Positions 14,350 to 23,545 of a stretch of DNA of 37,534 bases are shown here, piece after piece; the first letter of the stretch is position 1; every line of letters starts with the position of its first letter. The notes under the pieces are model-generated. The model was not told the DNA's origin. It did no database searches and saw only the letters and a program-made list of their open reading frames with translations. Source of the stretch: Bacteroidales bacterium (lineage in GTDB: Bacteria; Bacteroidota; Bacteroidia; Bacteroidales; WCHB1-69); contig JAKSMG010000016.1 of NCBI GenBank assembly GCA_024400755.1, positions 1-37,534 of the forward strand. The letters run 5' to 3'. The position numbers were made by a program, and so were the translations under genes.

Positions 14350-15876
14350 TTATATAAACTCAATCGTGCAAGTTCCACTATTCATTACCGAAACGGGTGT
14401 GTTATTAACCGCACCAACTGGAGCGGTATTGAAATCAACCCAAACACGGATTCCGCCCATCGAAGTTTGGAACTTAATCTCATTTACTATGTTGTCTGAA
14501 CCGTCAAAATTCCACGTTGAATCCGAAGATGAATTATTGTTGAGATAACCGTTAATACCTCTTGCCATAAATTTTCCCGAAATTCTAACCGACGTTACAT
14601 CATCACTATATGGTAATGATAAAGGAATGAAAAACCACATTGATTTTGACGAACCCGAAATAATTCCCGCATAAACTTGCGTTGCATCGGATAATATGAT
14701 TTTATTTCCTACTCGGTAACCTATTTCATTTAATAAAAGTCGTGCGTGTCTTAATATTTCTGTTGATGAATCGGCAACTGGAAATTTGGTTGGAGCGTTT
14801 CCGCATTCAAGTTTAAATCCATATATTTTGATTGTTGGTAATGGATTGAGTCCGTTCCAAACAAAACGAACCGCAATTTTACCATTTGAATCGGAAACCA
14901 TTGTTGTTGATGTAAACATTTTATTGAAATATACTCTCATTGTGACTTTTGGTGAAGATAATATTTCAATTTCCGAATCGTGAGTGATTGCACCAACGTT
15001 GAAATCTTGTCCATTAACGTTCAATCTCATTTGTAATACCAATGAATTTTCGGCAACGTCCCTTGCATATTCCATATTGATATATGCCACGGGGTTACTT
15101 TGTTTAAATGTTGGGTATATATAACCGTTGGTTTTGTTCCACTTAAAACCCGATTGTGAATGGACACCACAAGGCATAGGTTCAACACCATCAAATAACG
15201 GTTCACCAATTGCCGTTGTAAAATTTCCTAAATTGACCAACAGATTTTCGTTGTATAAACCCTCGGTTTTTTTATCCACAAAATCCAAAATTGCGTTTGA
15301 TGGATCGTGCATTGGAAAATGTGTTGGTGTGGTGCCATATTCAAGTTTGAAACCGTAAATATCAATCCATGTTGTTACTGTGCCAACAATACGAATTCCA
15401 ATATATCCTTTTTTATCTGTCACATTGGTTTCATCAACAATTTTGTCAAAATATATCTCCATGTTGCATGTGTCCGTCAACCTTTTTATTTCATCGCCCT
15501 TTGCGATATAAATTTTACGTTGAGCACTAGAATTATTTAATTTCAATTTAATTTGCAACAATTTTGGCATGTCCGCCAACCACCCCGAACCGTCATACTC
15601 ATTCCCCACATAACACAAATTGATATATGGTATAGTAGGATTCGCCGTTGAAATTTGACAATGGAATTTGTCGTTTTGCCATTCAAAACCCGATTGTGAA
15701 TGCACGCCATATGGGAATTGAACACCATCCGAAAATGCTTTTTGAGGATTTGCGGTTTCTATGTTGCCCAAATTGACCAACAAATTTTCATTGTATAAAC
15801 CCTCGGTTTTTTCCTTTTCTTGAACTTCTACTTTGCAAAAATTCTCGCAATAGCCGTAAACTTTTTCATGCACCAT
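14350..15876 (-). CDS. Tail fibre/baseplate protein with internal duplication
   Basis: 508 aa. Two similar modules follow each other: both begin KTEGLYNENLLVNLGN (about residues 24-39 and 205-220), contain GVHSQSGF, later YGFKLE and end near FPMHDPS or FPVADSS. Each module of about 180 residues looks like a carbohydrate-binding, jelly-roll-type unit. A third, different C-terminal domain (about 390-508) ends in a short TCTIEFI strand. Start ATG 15876 has GGAGGG upstream and abuts the Gp37-like gene. The gene looks more AT-rich and less biased in codon use than its neighbours, which suggests recent acquisition by exchange. Confidence 0.75.
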   Translation of the reverse strand: MVHEKVYGYCENFCKVEVQEKEKTEGLYNENLLVNLGNIETANPQKAFSDGVQFPYGVHSQSGFEWQNDKFHCQISTANPTIPYINLCYVGNEYDGSGWLADMPKLLQIKLKLNNSSAQRKIYIAKGDEIKRLTDTCNMEIYFDKIVDETNVTDKKGYIGIRIVGTVTTWIDIYGFKLEYGTTPTHFPMHDPSNAILDFVDKKTEGLYNENLLVNLGNFTTAIGEPLFDGVEPMPCGVHSQSGFKWNKTNGYIYPTFKQSNPVAYINMEYARDVAENSLVLQMRLNVNGQDFNVGAITHDSEIEILSSPKVTMRVYFNKMFTSTTMVSDSNGKIAVRFVWNGLNPLPTIKIYGFKLECGNAPTKFPVADSSTEILRHARLLLNEIGYRVGNKIILSDATQVYAGIISGSSKSMWFFIPLSLPYSDDVTSVRISGKFMARGINGYLNNNSSSDSTWNFDGSDNIVNEIKFQTSMGGIRVWVDFNTAPVGAVNNTPVSVMNSGTCTIEFI

Positions 15877-15878
15877 GT

Positions 15879-17168
15879 TTAACCCTCCAAATATTCAAAT
15901 TTCGGTTCCAATTTATATCCGTTTGCGTCCTCGTTCTCGATAACCTCAACGATTCTCGCCTCAACCTCGATTCCGTATTCGTTCACGACGGTGACAACAT
16001 CGCCCAAAAAATAATCATGTTTGTAAATGAATGTCACGTCGGGTTCAACGGAACCCTCAAATAATATTATACTACCAAATTCCGCCAATTTCTCATACCC
16101 ACGATTGAGCAAATACACCTCATAAATCAACGGGCGCAAAATAACGGGTTCATCGTCGGTTGGTGCCGTCGTTTCCAAATCGGCAATGATTGGATCATAT
16201 GTCCTATAATAACGAATGCCGCTAATATAAATCACTTCACCGTTCGGATAATTTCTTTGTAATTCGGTCAATTGATTATCATCGACGATCGCAATGTTGA
16301 TATATCCCATTTTGTAGAATTTGCCGTCGATATATCCTTGACCGCCGCTTGTTGCGGGCGGATAAATCGATTTCAATTCCTCAAATGTAATGGTTCGCGA
16401 AATATCTTTTGCGTCAACATAAATTTCGAATCGGTCGATTCCCTCGGCATAACCCGACACGTTTCGAGAACGGGACGATCCCTCGCCCTCGCCTGCAACC
16501 AACGCCACATTTGCCAAATTGGACGAATCGTCGATGTATTTCGACGACCTCAAATTCTCATAATCTTTCGAGAACACAACGGATGATGAACGGTTGGTTC
16601 CTGCATATAAAACGAACCAAAATTTGTTCAAATCCACGGTGACTTTATATCCCCAACCGTATTTCGTGCATATTTCACGAATTTTTTCACCGATGTTTTT
16701 ATATGACGCCTGCTCCGTGATAACATCCGTAAATCCTGCGCGATCTCCCAAAAAAAACATTTGCTCATTGTTGGAATTCTTGATTTGTCGCGCATACAAA
16801 TTCGGATTGCAAACCGATTTTTGAACCATGTTGCGGATGTAATCCTCAACCAATCCGTCGTGATTGATTTGTGACCAAATCACGCGTTGATCGATGATTT
16901 TTTTCACGTCGTAACCCGTAACAATCAAATGATTTCCCGTTTCAACGTCCGTGTCAATCTCGATGGATTCTATTCGGCACACCATGTCGTCATCATCGCG
17001 TGCCAAAAAATATCCTTTTTGCAAAATCGAAATTGCTTTTGGCGTTGCGGGCAAATATAATTCACAATCTCCAATGTCAATATATCGATTCGCCCAAATT
17101 ATTGATTCGTAATTGTCGATGACATCAATTCGGTTCAAATCTCTATCCAAAACAATAATTTCAATCAT
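15879..17168 (-). CDS. Tail protein, Siphovirus ReqiPepy6 Gp37-like
   Basis: 429 aa. The order MIEIIVLDRDLNRIDVIDNY, ESIIWANRYIDIGDCELYLP, LITVTGYD-like core (HLIVTGYDVKKIIDQRV) and the C-terminal DYFLGDVVTVVNEYGIEVEA then ARIVEVIENED is typical of the tail-tip proteins of this family, which correspond to the Tal/hub position after the distal tail protein. It probably forms the hub that carries the fibres. It lies 6 nt after the distal tail gene and 2 nt before the fibre gene. Confidence 0.88.
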   Translation of the reverse strand: MIEIIVLDRDLNRIDVIDNYESIIWANRYIDIGDCELYLPATPKAISILQKGYFLARDDDDMVCRIESIEIDTDVETGNHLIVTGYDVKKIIDQRVIWSQINHDGLVEDYIRNMVQKSVCNPNLYARQIKNSNNEQMFFLGDRAGFTDVITEQASYKNIGEKIREICTKYGWGYKVTVDLNKFWFVLYAGTNRSSSVVFSKDYENLRSSKYIDDSSNLANVALVAGEGEGSSRSRNVSGYAEGIDRFEIYVDAKDISRTITFEELKSIYPPATSGGQGYIDGKFYKMGYINIAIVDDNQLTELQRNYPNGEVIYISGIRYYRTYDPIIADLETTAPTDDEPVILRPLIYEVYLLNRGYEKLAEFGSIILFEGSVEPDVTFIYKHDYFLGDVVTVVNEYGIEVEARIVEVIENEDANGYKLEPKFEYLEG

Positions 17169-17174
17169 AAAAAA

Positions 17175-18035
17175 TCACACTCCGCCAAAAATCAAATAAT
17201 GCTTGTATGTAATGGTCACATTCGAATCATGTTCGCCGTTGTCCGCCAAATATGTGAAATAATTGTTTCCCTGCCTCAACACAAAAAACGTTGAACCGCG
17301 AACGACTTTTGAGAACATGTTTGACGATACACCGTCACGCGTCAAAATTGCCGATTTTTCGCCCTTGTTTGTGTTTATAACTAATTTATCGCCCGACACA
17401 AACGAATGCGAAATAACGAATGTTTCGCCCGTTCCCGCGTTTAATAATTTCAATTGATTGACCGAACCAATGAATGTCACATCGATGATGATTCCGCATT
17501 CGTCCTCACCATGATTGAATATATTCACAATTCGATTGATTTCAATCTCCGAAAATGGAATTGGATCATCATGTTCAATCGAAAATGGGAATCGGAATCG
17601 GCGCAAAACCTTTGTAATATCATCAATAACCAAATCGATGTCCTTAAAATATGGATATGGACACACAATTGAGATTTGGACGGTTTCTTTGTTTGTGAAA
17701 TAATCACATTCAATTGATTCTACATATCCCGAAATGAACACGTCGCGTCGTTCGTTCTTATAATACAATTTGCATTCGCGTTTCAAAGTGAACAATCGAT
17801 ATAAATTCAATCGATTTTCCTCAACATCGCCGCACAATTTGACGGAAATCACAATGTTTCGTTCCTCAACTCGCGATGAATTGTATTTTGAACCATCCAA
17901 CGACGCAATGTTCGAACGGTTGATTTGAACCCTCGGCGGATTCAATCCGCCGATGTCCAAAATTTGATAATTCAATTCATTTTGGGATAATTTGACGCGC
18001 TCACCCAACGCGTTTTCAATTGAGCATTCAAACAT
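17175..18035 (-). CDS. Distal tail (Dit-like) protein
   Basis: 286 aa from ATG 18035, with GGAGG 8 nt upstream; this is preferred to an earlier codon that would lie within the tape measure gene. The N-terminal domain shows the siphovirus tail pattern: YQILDIGGLNPPRVQINRSN, then RNIVISVKLCGD and LYRLFTLKRECKLYYKNERR. The C-terminal half is a beta-sandwich-type sequence ending YLIFGGV. It follows the tape measure gene by 4 nt and precedes the hub gene, the normal place for a Dit protein that caps the tube and anchors the baseplate. Confidence 0.87.
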   Translation of the reverse strand: MFECSIENALGERVKLSQNELNYQILDIGGLNPPRVQINRSNIASLDGSKYNSSRVEERNIVISVKLCGDVEENRLNLYRLFTLKRECKLYYKNERRDVFISGYVESIECDYFTNKETVQISIVCPYPYFKDIDLVIDDITKVLRRFRFPFSIEHDDPIPFSEIEINRIVNIFNHGEDECGIIIDVTFIGSVNQLKLLNAGTGETFVISHSFVSGDKLVINTNKGEKSAILTRDGVSSNMFSKVVRGSTFFVLRQGNNYFTYLADNGEHDSNVTITYKHYLIFGGV

Positions 18036-18039
18036 CGAA

Positions 18040-21000
18040 TCAACCTCCCATATATCCCAATAAATTTTTTGTTTGTCGATACAATTCCAAACGGGATGGT
18101 GTTTTTGGTGCATTTATTATTTGTGTGAAATTGTTCACACGGGAATTGTTGACCATTCCCGCACCAACGGCACCAATGCCATTGATTTGTTCGTTCATTT
18201 GACGGGCAACCGCCGCGATCCAACGTTTGTTTTGATCTAATGGAACGACCGCCTCCGCGCCGTTACCCTCTAGCAAACCAACCTCGCCTTTTCTCAACAC
18301 ACCACCACGCGCCAAATGCGGAATGCTCGGAACACTAATTGATGGTAAACCGCTAAACGGTGTCAATCCTGCAATTGATATTCCTCGAATCGTATCAATC
18401 GCGGATTTTATCTTGTTGAATGGAACGGAAATCACGTTGTTGATTCCATCAATCAACGAATTGACAATCTTTTTGAATGCGTCGGTGATTCCGTCTTTGA
18501 TTCCTGCAAAAATCGAACCGCCCTTTGAGAAAATCTCTTTGACCTTGTTCCACGCCTTTGAGAATGTATCACCAAAAAATGTTGCAACCTTTGAGAACAC
18601 ATTTTTGATTCCATCCCACGCATTTGACGCACCCGTTTTGAGTTTGTCCCACAAACCCGTGAATTTGTCTTTTACGGGTTGAACAACCGTATCATTGAAC
18701 CATGTCTTGACAACGTTCCATGTGTTCTTGATTCCGCTCCACGCATTTGTTGCGCCCGATTTCAATTTGTCCCACATGCCCGTGAAAAACTCTTTGACGG
18801 GTGTTATCACGTTATCATTGAACCAACCTTTGACAACATTCCATGTGTTTTTGATGTTGCTCCATGCGTTTGTTGCTCCCGATTTGAGATTGTTCCACAA
18901 TCCCGTGAAAAACGTTTTAATTGGTGTAATAACATTGGTATTGAACCACGTCTTGACAACGTTCCATGTGTTCTTGATGTTTGTCCATGCCTCGGACGCC
19001 AATTTCTTGACGTTATCCCACAAACCCGTGAAAAACTCAACCGTTGGTTGAATGACATTATCATCGAACCATTGTGCGGCAGGCGTGAAAATCTCAACCA
19101 AACCGTTCCAAATGTTCATGAATATTTCATCCAACTTTTCGCCCAATGAGGTTTGAACGGTTTCGACAATCTCGGTCAATCCGTTGTCCAAATCCGACAA
19201 TATTTTCGGGATTGCGTCCACGATCGCCATAAACAATGTAACGGCACCCGCCAACAATTCGGGAATCAATGCAATCAATCCGTCAACAATTGCGGAAATG
19301 ATGGTTGGCAATGCTCCGTTCAATGCGTCGAGAATTTGAGGAATCGCGTCAACAATCGCCATGAGCAATTGAATTGCACCCTCAATCAATTGTGGAATCG
19401 CCTCGACCAATCCGTTGACCAATGTTGTGATGATCATCGGCAATGCGTCGATAATTGGAGGGATGATTTGTGGAATTGCGTTGACAATACCCAACAACAA
19501 TTGAACCGCTCCATCAATCAATGTTGGCAATGCGTTGACCAATGCCGTGACAATCGATGTGACGATTGTTGGCAATGCGGCAACTAATGGAGGCAAAATT
19601 TGAGGAATTGCGTCCACAATTGCCATGAGTAATTGAACCGCGCCATTGACCAACATTGGAATTCCCGTGACTAATGCGTCAACCAATTGAGGAATCAATT
19701 CAACAATTTGTGCCACAACTTCGGGGATCATTTGCGCAATGCCCGTCAACAATGTTGTCACGATTTCAATTCCTGCGCTCAACAATTGAGGCAATAAACC
19801 AACCAACGCGCCCGTGATTTGTGGAATTACACCCACGATCGCGGAAACAACGGACGGCAACATCGAAACAATTCCCGAAATCAACGTTTCAATCAATGAA
19901 ACGGCAATCGGCAATATTTCGGGCAACAATTCTTGAAATGCTCCAACAATCGATTCAATAACGGGAGGCAATGCCGTGACGATGTTTTGTAAAACGGGAA
20001 TGACATTGTCAACCAATGTTTTGAATGCGTCAATCAAATGTTGTGCCAACCCTTGAATGTCGGAATACGCGTTTCCCAATCCTGCCATGAGGTTTCCCAA
20101 TGCGGATTTTGTCATTCCGAACGAACCCGAAATTGTTTCCGTCGCCTCTTTTGCGGTTGTTCCCGCAATGCCCATATTATCTTGTATAACATGAATCGCG
20201 TCCACAACATCGGCATAACTTGACACGTCATAATGAACACCCGAAATCGCCTCGGCGTCCGTCAACAATCGTTCCATTTCCGCTTGTGTGCCGCCATAAC
20301 CCAATTTGAGGTTGTCCAACATATTGAATTGACCTTTTGCAAATCCTGCATATGCGTTTTGGATTGACGCAATGTCGGAACCCATTTTGTTTGCGTTGTC
20401 GGACATATCGACCAATGCTTGATTTGCTTTGTCCGCCGCCGCCTCGGTGTCACCACCCATTGACGCAATCAATGAGGCGGACATCGATGTTGCTTGTTCC
20501 ATGTATTCATTCGCGCTCAATCCTGCGGTTTCATATGCCGAATTTGCGTAATCAAACATTTTCTCTTGCGCCGTCATCAATGAATCATATTCGGATTTTG
20601 CCTCATCGACGGATTTTCCAACGCTCGCCGCGTACTCCTCCAACGATTGACCGCCCGCGCCGAACAACGTTTCGATACCACCGACCAATTGTTCATTGTC
20701 GGCAAATCCTTTGATTGCCGCCGCACCAATGGCACCCGCCGCCGCGGTTGCCGCCGTCGCAACAACCTTGAATCCTTTCACCAATCCATCCGCCAATTTG
20801 GACGCCAACGAACCAACCTTTGATTCCGCGTCCTTTGACTTTTCCCCAACATCCTTGATCCCGTCGGACGCCTTTTTGGATTCCTTTTCGGTGTCCTCGG
20901 ATGTCTTGTTCAAATCCTCCAATTTGCCGTCATAATTCTTGATGTCTTTTTCCAATCCGTTGACGGTTCCTTGTTGGTTGATCAATGATATTTTCGCCTT

Positions 21001-21405
21001 GTCAACCGCGCTTTGTGCTTTTTCCTGCGCCTTTTCGGTTGCCGCCAATTCACGTTCCAATGATTTGTATTCATCGGACGATTTGGACACGCCCTTGTCG
21101 TTCAATTCCTGCAATGCGCTTTTCAACGTGTCGCATTTCTTTGACCATGATTCGGACGCCTTTTCCGCCTCGGACAATTGAACCTCATATGCCTTTAATT
21201 TGGTTTTTTCATTGTCCAACACGGTTTGCAATTGCTTGATTTTTGCACTCAATCCATCGGATGAACTCGACCAATCATCCATTCCCGCCGCCGCCGCTTT
21301 GAATTCGGCATTTGCAAGTTTTATCGCCTTGTTTGCCTCGGATATATTCTTTTTAAAGTTAGAAATATCAATATTCAACGACGTTGTGATGTTTTCTTGC
21401 GCCAT
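18040..21405 (-). CDS. Tail tape measure protein
   Basis: 1121 aa, the longest gene; its length should set tail length. The N terminus is a long charged coiled coil (to about residue 200). A TMP core follows (FADNEQLVGGIETLFGAGG, about 230-440). Residues ~465-750 are a hydrophobic stretch of tandem ~39-residue repeats built on the phrase LLMAIVDAIPQIL. Residues ~785-935 hold about five copies of a ~37-residue unit (KNTWNVVKTWFN, then FFTGLWDKLKSGATNAW). A C-terminal region with ARGGVLRKGEVGLLEGNGAE, the usual TMP end motif, closes it. ATG 21405 has GAGGTG upstream. It is placed right after the tail chaperones. Confidence 0.95.
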   Translation of the reverse strand: MAQENITTSLNIDISNFKKNISEANKAIKLANAEFKAAAAGMDDWSSSSDGLSAKIKQLQTVLDNEKTKLKAYEVQLSEAEKASESWSKKCDTLKSALQELNDKGVSKSSDEYKSLERELAATEKAQEKAQSAVDKAKISLINQQGTVNGLEKDIKNYDGKLEDLNKTSEDTEKESKKASDGIKDVGEKSKDAESKVGSLASKLADGLVKGFKVVATAATAAAGAIGAAAIKGFADNEQLVGGIETLFGAGGQSLEEYAASVGKSVDEAKSEYDSLMTAQEKMFDYANSAYETAGLSANEYMEQATSMSASLIASMGGDTEAAADKANQALVDMSDNANKMGSDIASIQNAYAGFAKGQFNMLDNLKLGYGGTQAEMERLLTDAEAISGVHYDVSSYADVVDAIHVIQDNMGIAGTTAKEATETISGSFGMTKSALGNLMAGLGNAYSDIQGLAQHLIDAFKTLVDNVIPVLQNIVTALPPVIESIVGAFQELLPEILPIAVSLIETLISGIVSMLPSVVSAIVGVIPQITGALVGLLPQLLSAGIEIVTTLLTGIAQMIPEVVAQIVELIPQLVDALVTGIPMLVNGAVQLLMAIVDAIPQILPPLVAALPTIVTSIVTALVNALPTLIDGAVQLLLGIVNAIPQIIPPIIDALPMIITTLVNGLVEAIPQLIEGAIQLLMAIVDAIPQILDALNGALPTIISAIVDGLIALIPELLAGAVTLFMAIVDAIPKILSDLDNGLTEIVETVQTSLGEKLDEIFMNIWNGLVEIFTPAAQWFDDNVIQPTVEFFTGLWDNVKKLASEAWTNIKNTWNVVKTWFNTNVITPIKTFFTGLWNNLKSGATNAWSNIKNTWNVVKGWFNDNVITPVKEFFTGMWDKLKSGATNAWSGIKNTWNVVKTWFNDTVVQPVKDKFTGLWDKLKTGASNAWDGIKNVFSKVATFFGDTFSKAWNKVKEIFSKGGSIFAGIKDGITDAFKKIVNSLIDGINNVISVPFNKIKSAIDTIRGISIAGLTPFSGLPSISVPSIPHLARGGVLRKGEVGLLEGNGAEAVVPLDQNKRWIAAVARQMNEQINGIGAVGAGMVNNSRVNNFTQIINAPKTPSRLELYRQTKNLLGYMGG

Positions 21406-21414
21406 GATGTCACC

Positions 21415-21660
21415 TCAATATTCAACGACGGGAACATAAATTCGGGTTTTGCCGTTCTCGCCTTTTTCGTAATGCTTGCCCGTCGGTTTCTTTTCTTTTG
21501 ATTCCGTGTCGTGATTCATTCTATCAATTAGGACGATCACCTCATGAAATCGTTCCCGTCTTATCGACAACGGCGACAACGACGGGAATCGGTTTGATAT
21601 ATTGCACGCCATCTCAAAAAATATATCGTATAGCGGACGATTATCCGTCCGCCCGTTTAG
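21415..21660 (-). CDS. Tail assembly chaperone, T part (made by -1 frameshift)
   Basis: Not a free gene: no good start exists, and the frame is open back to the slippery site of the preceding chaperone gene. After a -1 shift the ribosome reads about 81 residues, LNGRTDNRPLYDIFFEMACN and on through SPLSIRRERFHEVIVLIDRM to YVPVVEY. Fused to the first 109 codons this gives a G-T protein of about 190 residues. In lambda-like phages the G and G-T proteins guide tape measure and tube assembly and are absent from the virion. The gene lies directly before the tape measure gene, as in that scheme. Confidence 0.85.
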   Translation of the reverse strand, partial: LNGRTDNRPLYDIFFEMACNISNRFPSLSPLSIRRERFHEVIVLIDRMNHDTESKEKKPTGKHYEKGENGKTRIYVPVVEY

Positions 21661-21666
21661 TTTTTT
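21633..21666 (-). promoter_or_regulatory. Programmed -1 ribosomal frameshift signal
   Basis: Slippery heptamer A-AAA-AAC (21666-21660) is in the correct zero-frame register (TCA AAA AAC TAA). Seven nt later a perfect 7-bp stem, GCGGACG/CGTCCGC with loop GATAAT (21652-21633), can stall the ribosome. The zero frame stops at TAA directly after the heptamer. Confidence 0.9.
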
Positions 21667-21986
21667 GAGTTTACATTCTTGTTCATGTCAACGATCGCAT
21701 ATTTCACGACGTCCACGATGACCTTTGCAACCTCGGTTGTCTTTGTGTTTCTCAACTCGTCATCGGTCAATCCGTCGAAAATATCGAACAATAAAAACTT
21801 GACGTCATCCAATCCGCCAATCAACATGGAACCAACCATTTTGATGATTTCAACATCGGAACCCGTTTTCATTTCGTCAATCTTGACCAAACGCAAAATG
21901 TCCTCTACTGTTCCAAACATCAAATCGTATGTTTCCGCCTCATATGTCTTTACGACCTCTTTTTTGTTGTAAATATTCAATCTCAT
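21657..21986 (-). CDS. Tail assembly chaperone (G protein)
   Basis: 109 aa, MRLNIYNKKEVVKTYEAETY to KNVNSKN. The pattern (short beta N terminus, then helical FGTVEDILRLVKIDEM and IIKMVGSMLIGGLDDVKFLL) is typical of Firmicutes siphovirus tail chaperones located between the major tail protein and the tape measure. Its stop codon lies directly behind a slippery heptamer, so part of the ribosomes continue into the T frame. ATG 21986 has GGAGG upstream. Confidence 0.88.
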   Translation of the reverse strand: MRLNIYNKKEVVKTYEAETYDLMFGTVEDILRLVKIDEMKTGSDVEIIKMVGSMLIGGLDDVKFLLFDIFDGLTDDELRNTKTTEVAKVIVDVVKYAIVDMNKNVNSKN

Positions 21987-22067
21987 GATGAATTCCTCCG
22001 ATTTTTTTATAATAAAAACATGGGTAATCGATTGAACAAAAAAAAATCAAACCAAAAAATTTCAATC

Positions 22068-22083
22068 AAAACGCGTTTCCGCG
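22068..22083 (-). terminator. Possible weak terminator after the major tail gene
   Basis: In the 145-nt gap after the major tail protein, the minus strand reads CGCG-GAAA-CGCG followed by TTTT (22083-22068). The stem is only 4 bp but has a stable GNRA loop. It could lower transcription into the chaperone and tape measure genes. Flanking words ACATGGG and CCCATGT also form an outer inverted repeat. Confidence 0.35.
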
Positions 22084-22131
22084 ATGTCCCCATGTAATGA
22101 GTATTTATTTTTTGTGTTACATCAAATCAAA

Positions 22132-22755
22132 TCAACCCTCGGCGTCGGGATCGGGTGTAACGGGTGTCAATGTGTCGGGTGTTGTAACCGAATCAAAGAA
22201 TGATGACAAATCACATGTTCCGTCGTCATCAACGGACAAATACTTTGCGTTTCCACCCTTTGTGAACTTTGTTCCCGAATGAATGGATGTGAATGTGTAC
22301 TCCATGTTTGTTGCCTCGACACCATCGGTCAATGTGTTGTGTGTCTTTGCACCACCATTGAATTTGCCCTTGTAAATCCAATTGTACTCGTCATGTCCGT
22401 TCAACTTGCCGCCGATGAATCCCAATGCGAAATAACCCTTTTTCTTTTTTGAACCAATCAATGCGCCCGTTGCGGGATCGTATGTCAAACCCTCAATCAA
22501 TGCGCGTGTTTCCTTTGATGGGATTGATACTGTCAATGTGTATGTGTCCTCACCCTCCGAATCAACGACGATTGCCGCCATGTCATCGTAATAATGTGTT
22601 TCGGATGATTCGTTCACCTCACCGCTAATTGCTTGAACGCCGCTCAATGGTTGAACGGTTCCGTATGTTTCGGTTCCATCGCTTGCGATTGTCATTGGTG
22701 CAATGACCAAATTTCGAACGCCTGCATATTCCTCAAAATTGATTCCGTTTGGCAT
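22132..22755 (-). CDS. Major tail (tube) protein
   Basis: 207 aa. MPNGINFEEYAGVRNLVIAP, then SGEVNESSETHYYDDMAAIV, then EDTYTLTVSIPSKETRALIE, and ALGFIGGKLNGHDEYNWIYK form the phi13-type major tail protein pattern. It polymerises to the tail tube. The C terminus is an acidic Pro-Thr-Asp tail (TPVTPDPDAEG), possibly a disordered end. It is placed between the tail completion gene and the chaperones. Confidence 0.88.
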   Translation of the reverse strand: MPNGINFEEYAGVRNLVIAPMTIASDGTETYGTVQPLSGVQAISGEVNESSETHYYDDMAAIVVDSEGEDTYTLTVSIPSKETRALIEGLTYDPATGALIGSKKKKGYFALGFIGGKLNGHDEYNWIYKGKFNGGAKTHNTLTDGVEATNMEYTFTSIHSGTKFTKGGNAKYLSVDDDGTCDLSSFFDSVTTPDTLTPVTPDPDAEG

Positions 22756-22770
22756 TTTGTTTGCCCTCCT

Positions 22771-23118
22771 TTAATTTAATTTTTCAATAAACGTGACGGT
22801 CATTCCTCGTCCCGTGTGTGTTGTTTCATCACTCGCGACGTCATGTCCTGCGCCGCTTGCTATCCAACCATTTTGTTTCAAAAGGCGTTTCGCCTCCAAC
22901 AATTTGGTGTTTACTAATTGTGGATCACTCGAATAAAAATTCAATTCGAACATCCACACAATGTCGTGTTCGTCGTCATCATAAAATGAACCACCATCCG
23001 CGGCAGGATTCCAAAATGTGAAAAATGATTCGGGATAATCATCGTTTGGGTTCAATGAACCTTGCTCGATGATTGGAAAACCCAATGTCGAAATAATTGT
23101 GATCAAATTATCTTTCAT
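22771..23118 (-). CDS. Tail completion / tail terminator-like protein
   Basis: 115 aa. MKDNLITIISTLGFPIIEQG is followed by SFFTFWNPAADGGSFYDDDE and HDIVWMFELNFYSSDPQLVN, a common pattern for the small protein that ends the tail tube at the neck in Firmicutes siphoviruses. Its place directly before the major tail protein supports the call. Good ribosome site; nearly abuts the upstream gene. Confidence 0.78.
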   Translation of the reverse strand: MKDNLITIISTLGFPIIEQGSLNPNDDYPESFFTFWNPAADGGSFYDDDEHDIVWMFELNFYSSDPQLVNTKLLEAKRLLKQNGWIASGAGHDVASDETTHTGRGMTVTFIEKLN

Positions 23119-23121
23119 GGT

Positions 23122-23544
23122 TTATTCCTCCCAAACCTTTTCCAAATTCTTTCGTTGAATCTCGCGAATTTCTTTTCTCGCTTTCGCCGAAAAGAAATCA
23201 TTGTATAATTCCAAAACGGGACGCATTCTCGGTGTGCCGTACATCAAAAACAACGGAACAACCGATTTCGAATAATCGAATCCAACGTCAACCGTTGCCA
23301 ATGTATCACCAACCCATGTCACGCGTGAATTTCGATAAATGCTTTCGCGCGTGTCGCCCGTTGAATATTTACCCTTTGCAGGATAAAAACCTTTTTGGGC
23401 GTGTCCCTCAATGTTCGATGTGATGTGCGAATGTGATTCGACCAACGATTTGTCAACATATGGTTTCATGTCTTTTGCTTTTTTCTCGAATTGCTCTTGA
23501 AATCGATTCAATTCGGAAAAATCCAATCCGTTGTTCTTTGCCAC
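23122..23544 (-). CDS. HK97 gp10-like neck protein
   Basis: About 140 aa. The text includes DFSELNRFQEQFEKKAKDMK, a segment AQKGFYPAKGKYSTGDTRES, and PLFLMYGTPRMRP, the usual pattern of HK97 gp10-type head-tail or minor tail proteins. The start is uncertain: GTG 23544, which follows AAAGGTGG by 11 nt, is chosen because it does not overlap the upstream gene; GTG 23556 is also in frame. Confidence 0.8.
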   Translation of the reverse strand: MAKNNGLDFSELNRFQEQFEKKAKDMKPYVDKSLVESHSHITSNIEGHAQKGFYPAKGKYSTGDTRESIYRNSRVTWVGDTLATVDVGFDYSKSVVPLFLMYGTPRMRPVLELYNDFFSAKARKEIREIQRKNLEKVWEE

Positions 23545-23545
23545 A

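Noticed and set aside
14350-15876. Diversity-generating retroelement variable region
   Set aside because: The module duplication resembles a variable repeat only superficially; no reverse transcriptase or template repeat is present in the window.
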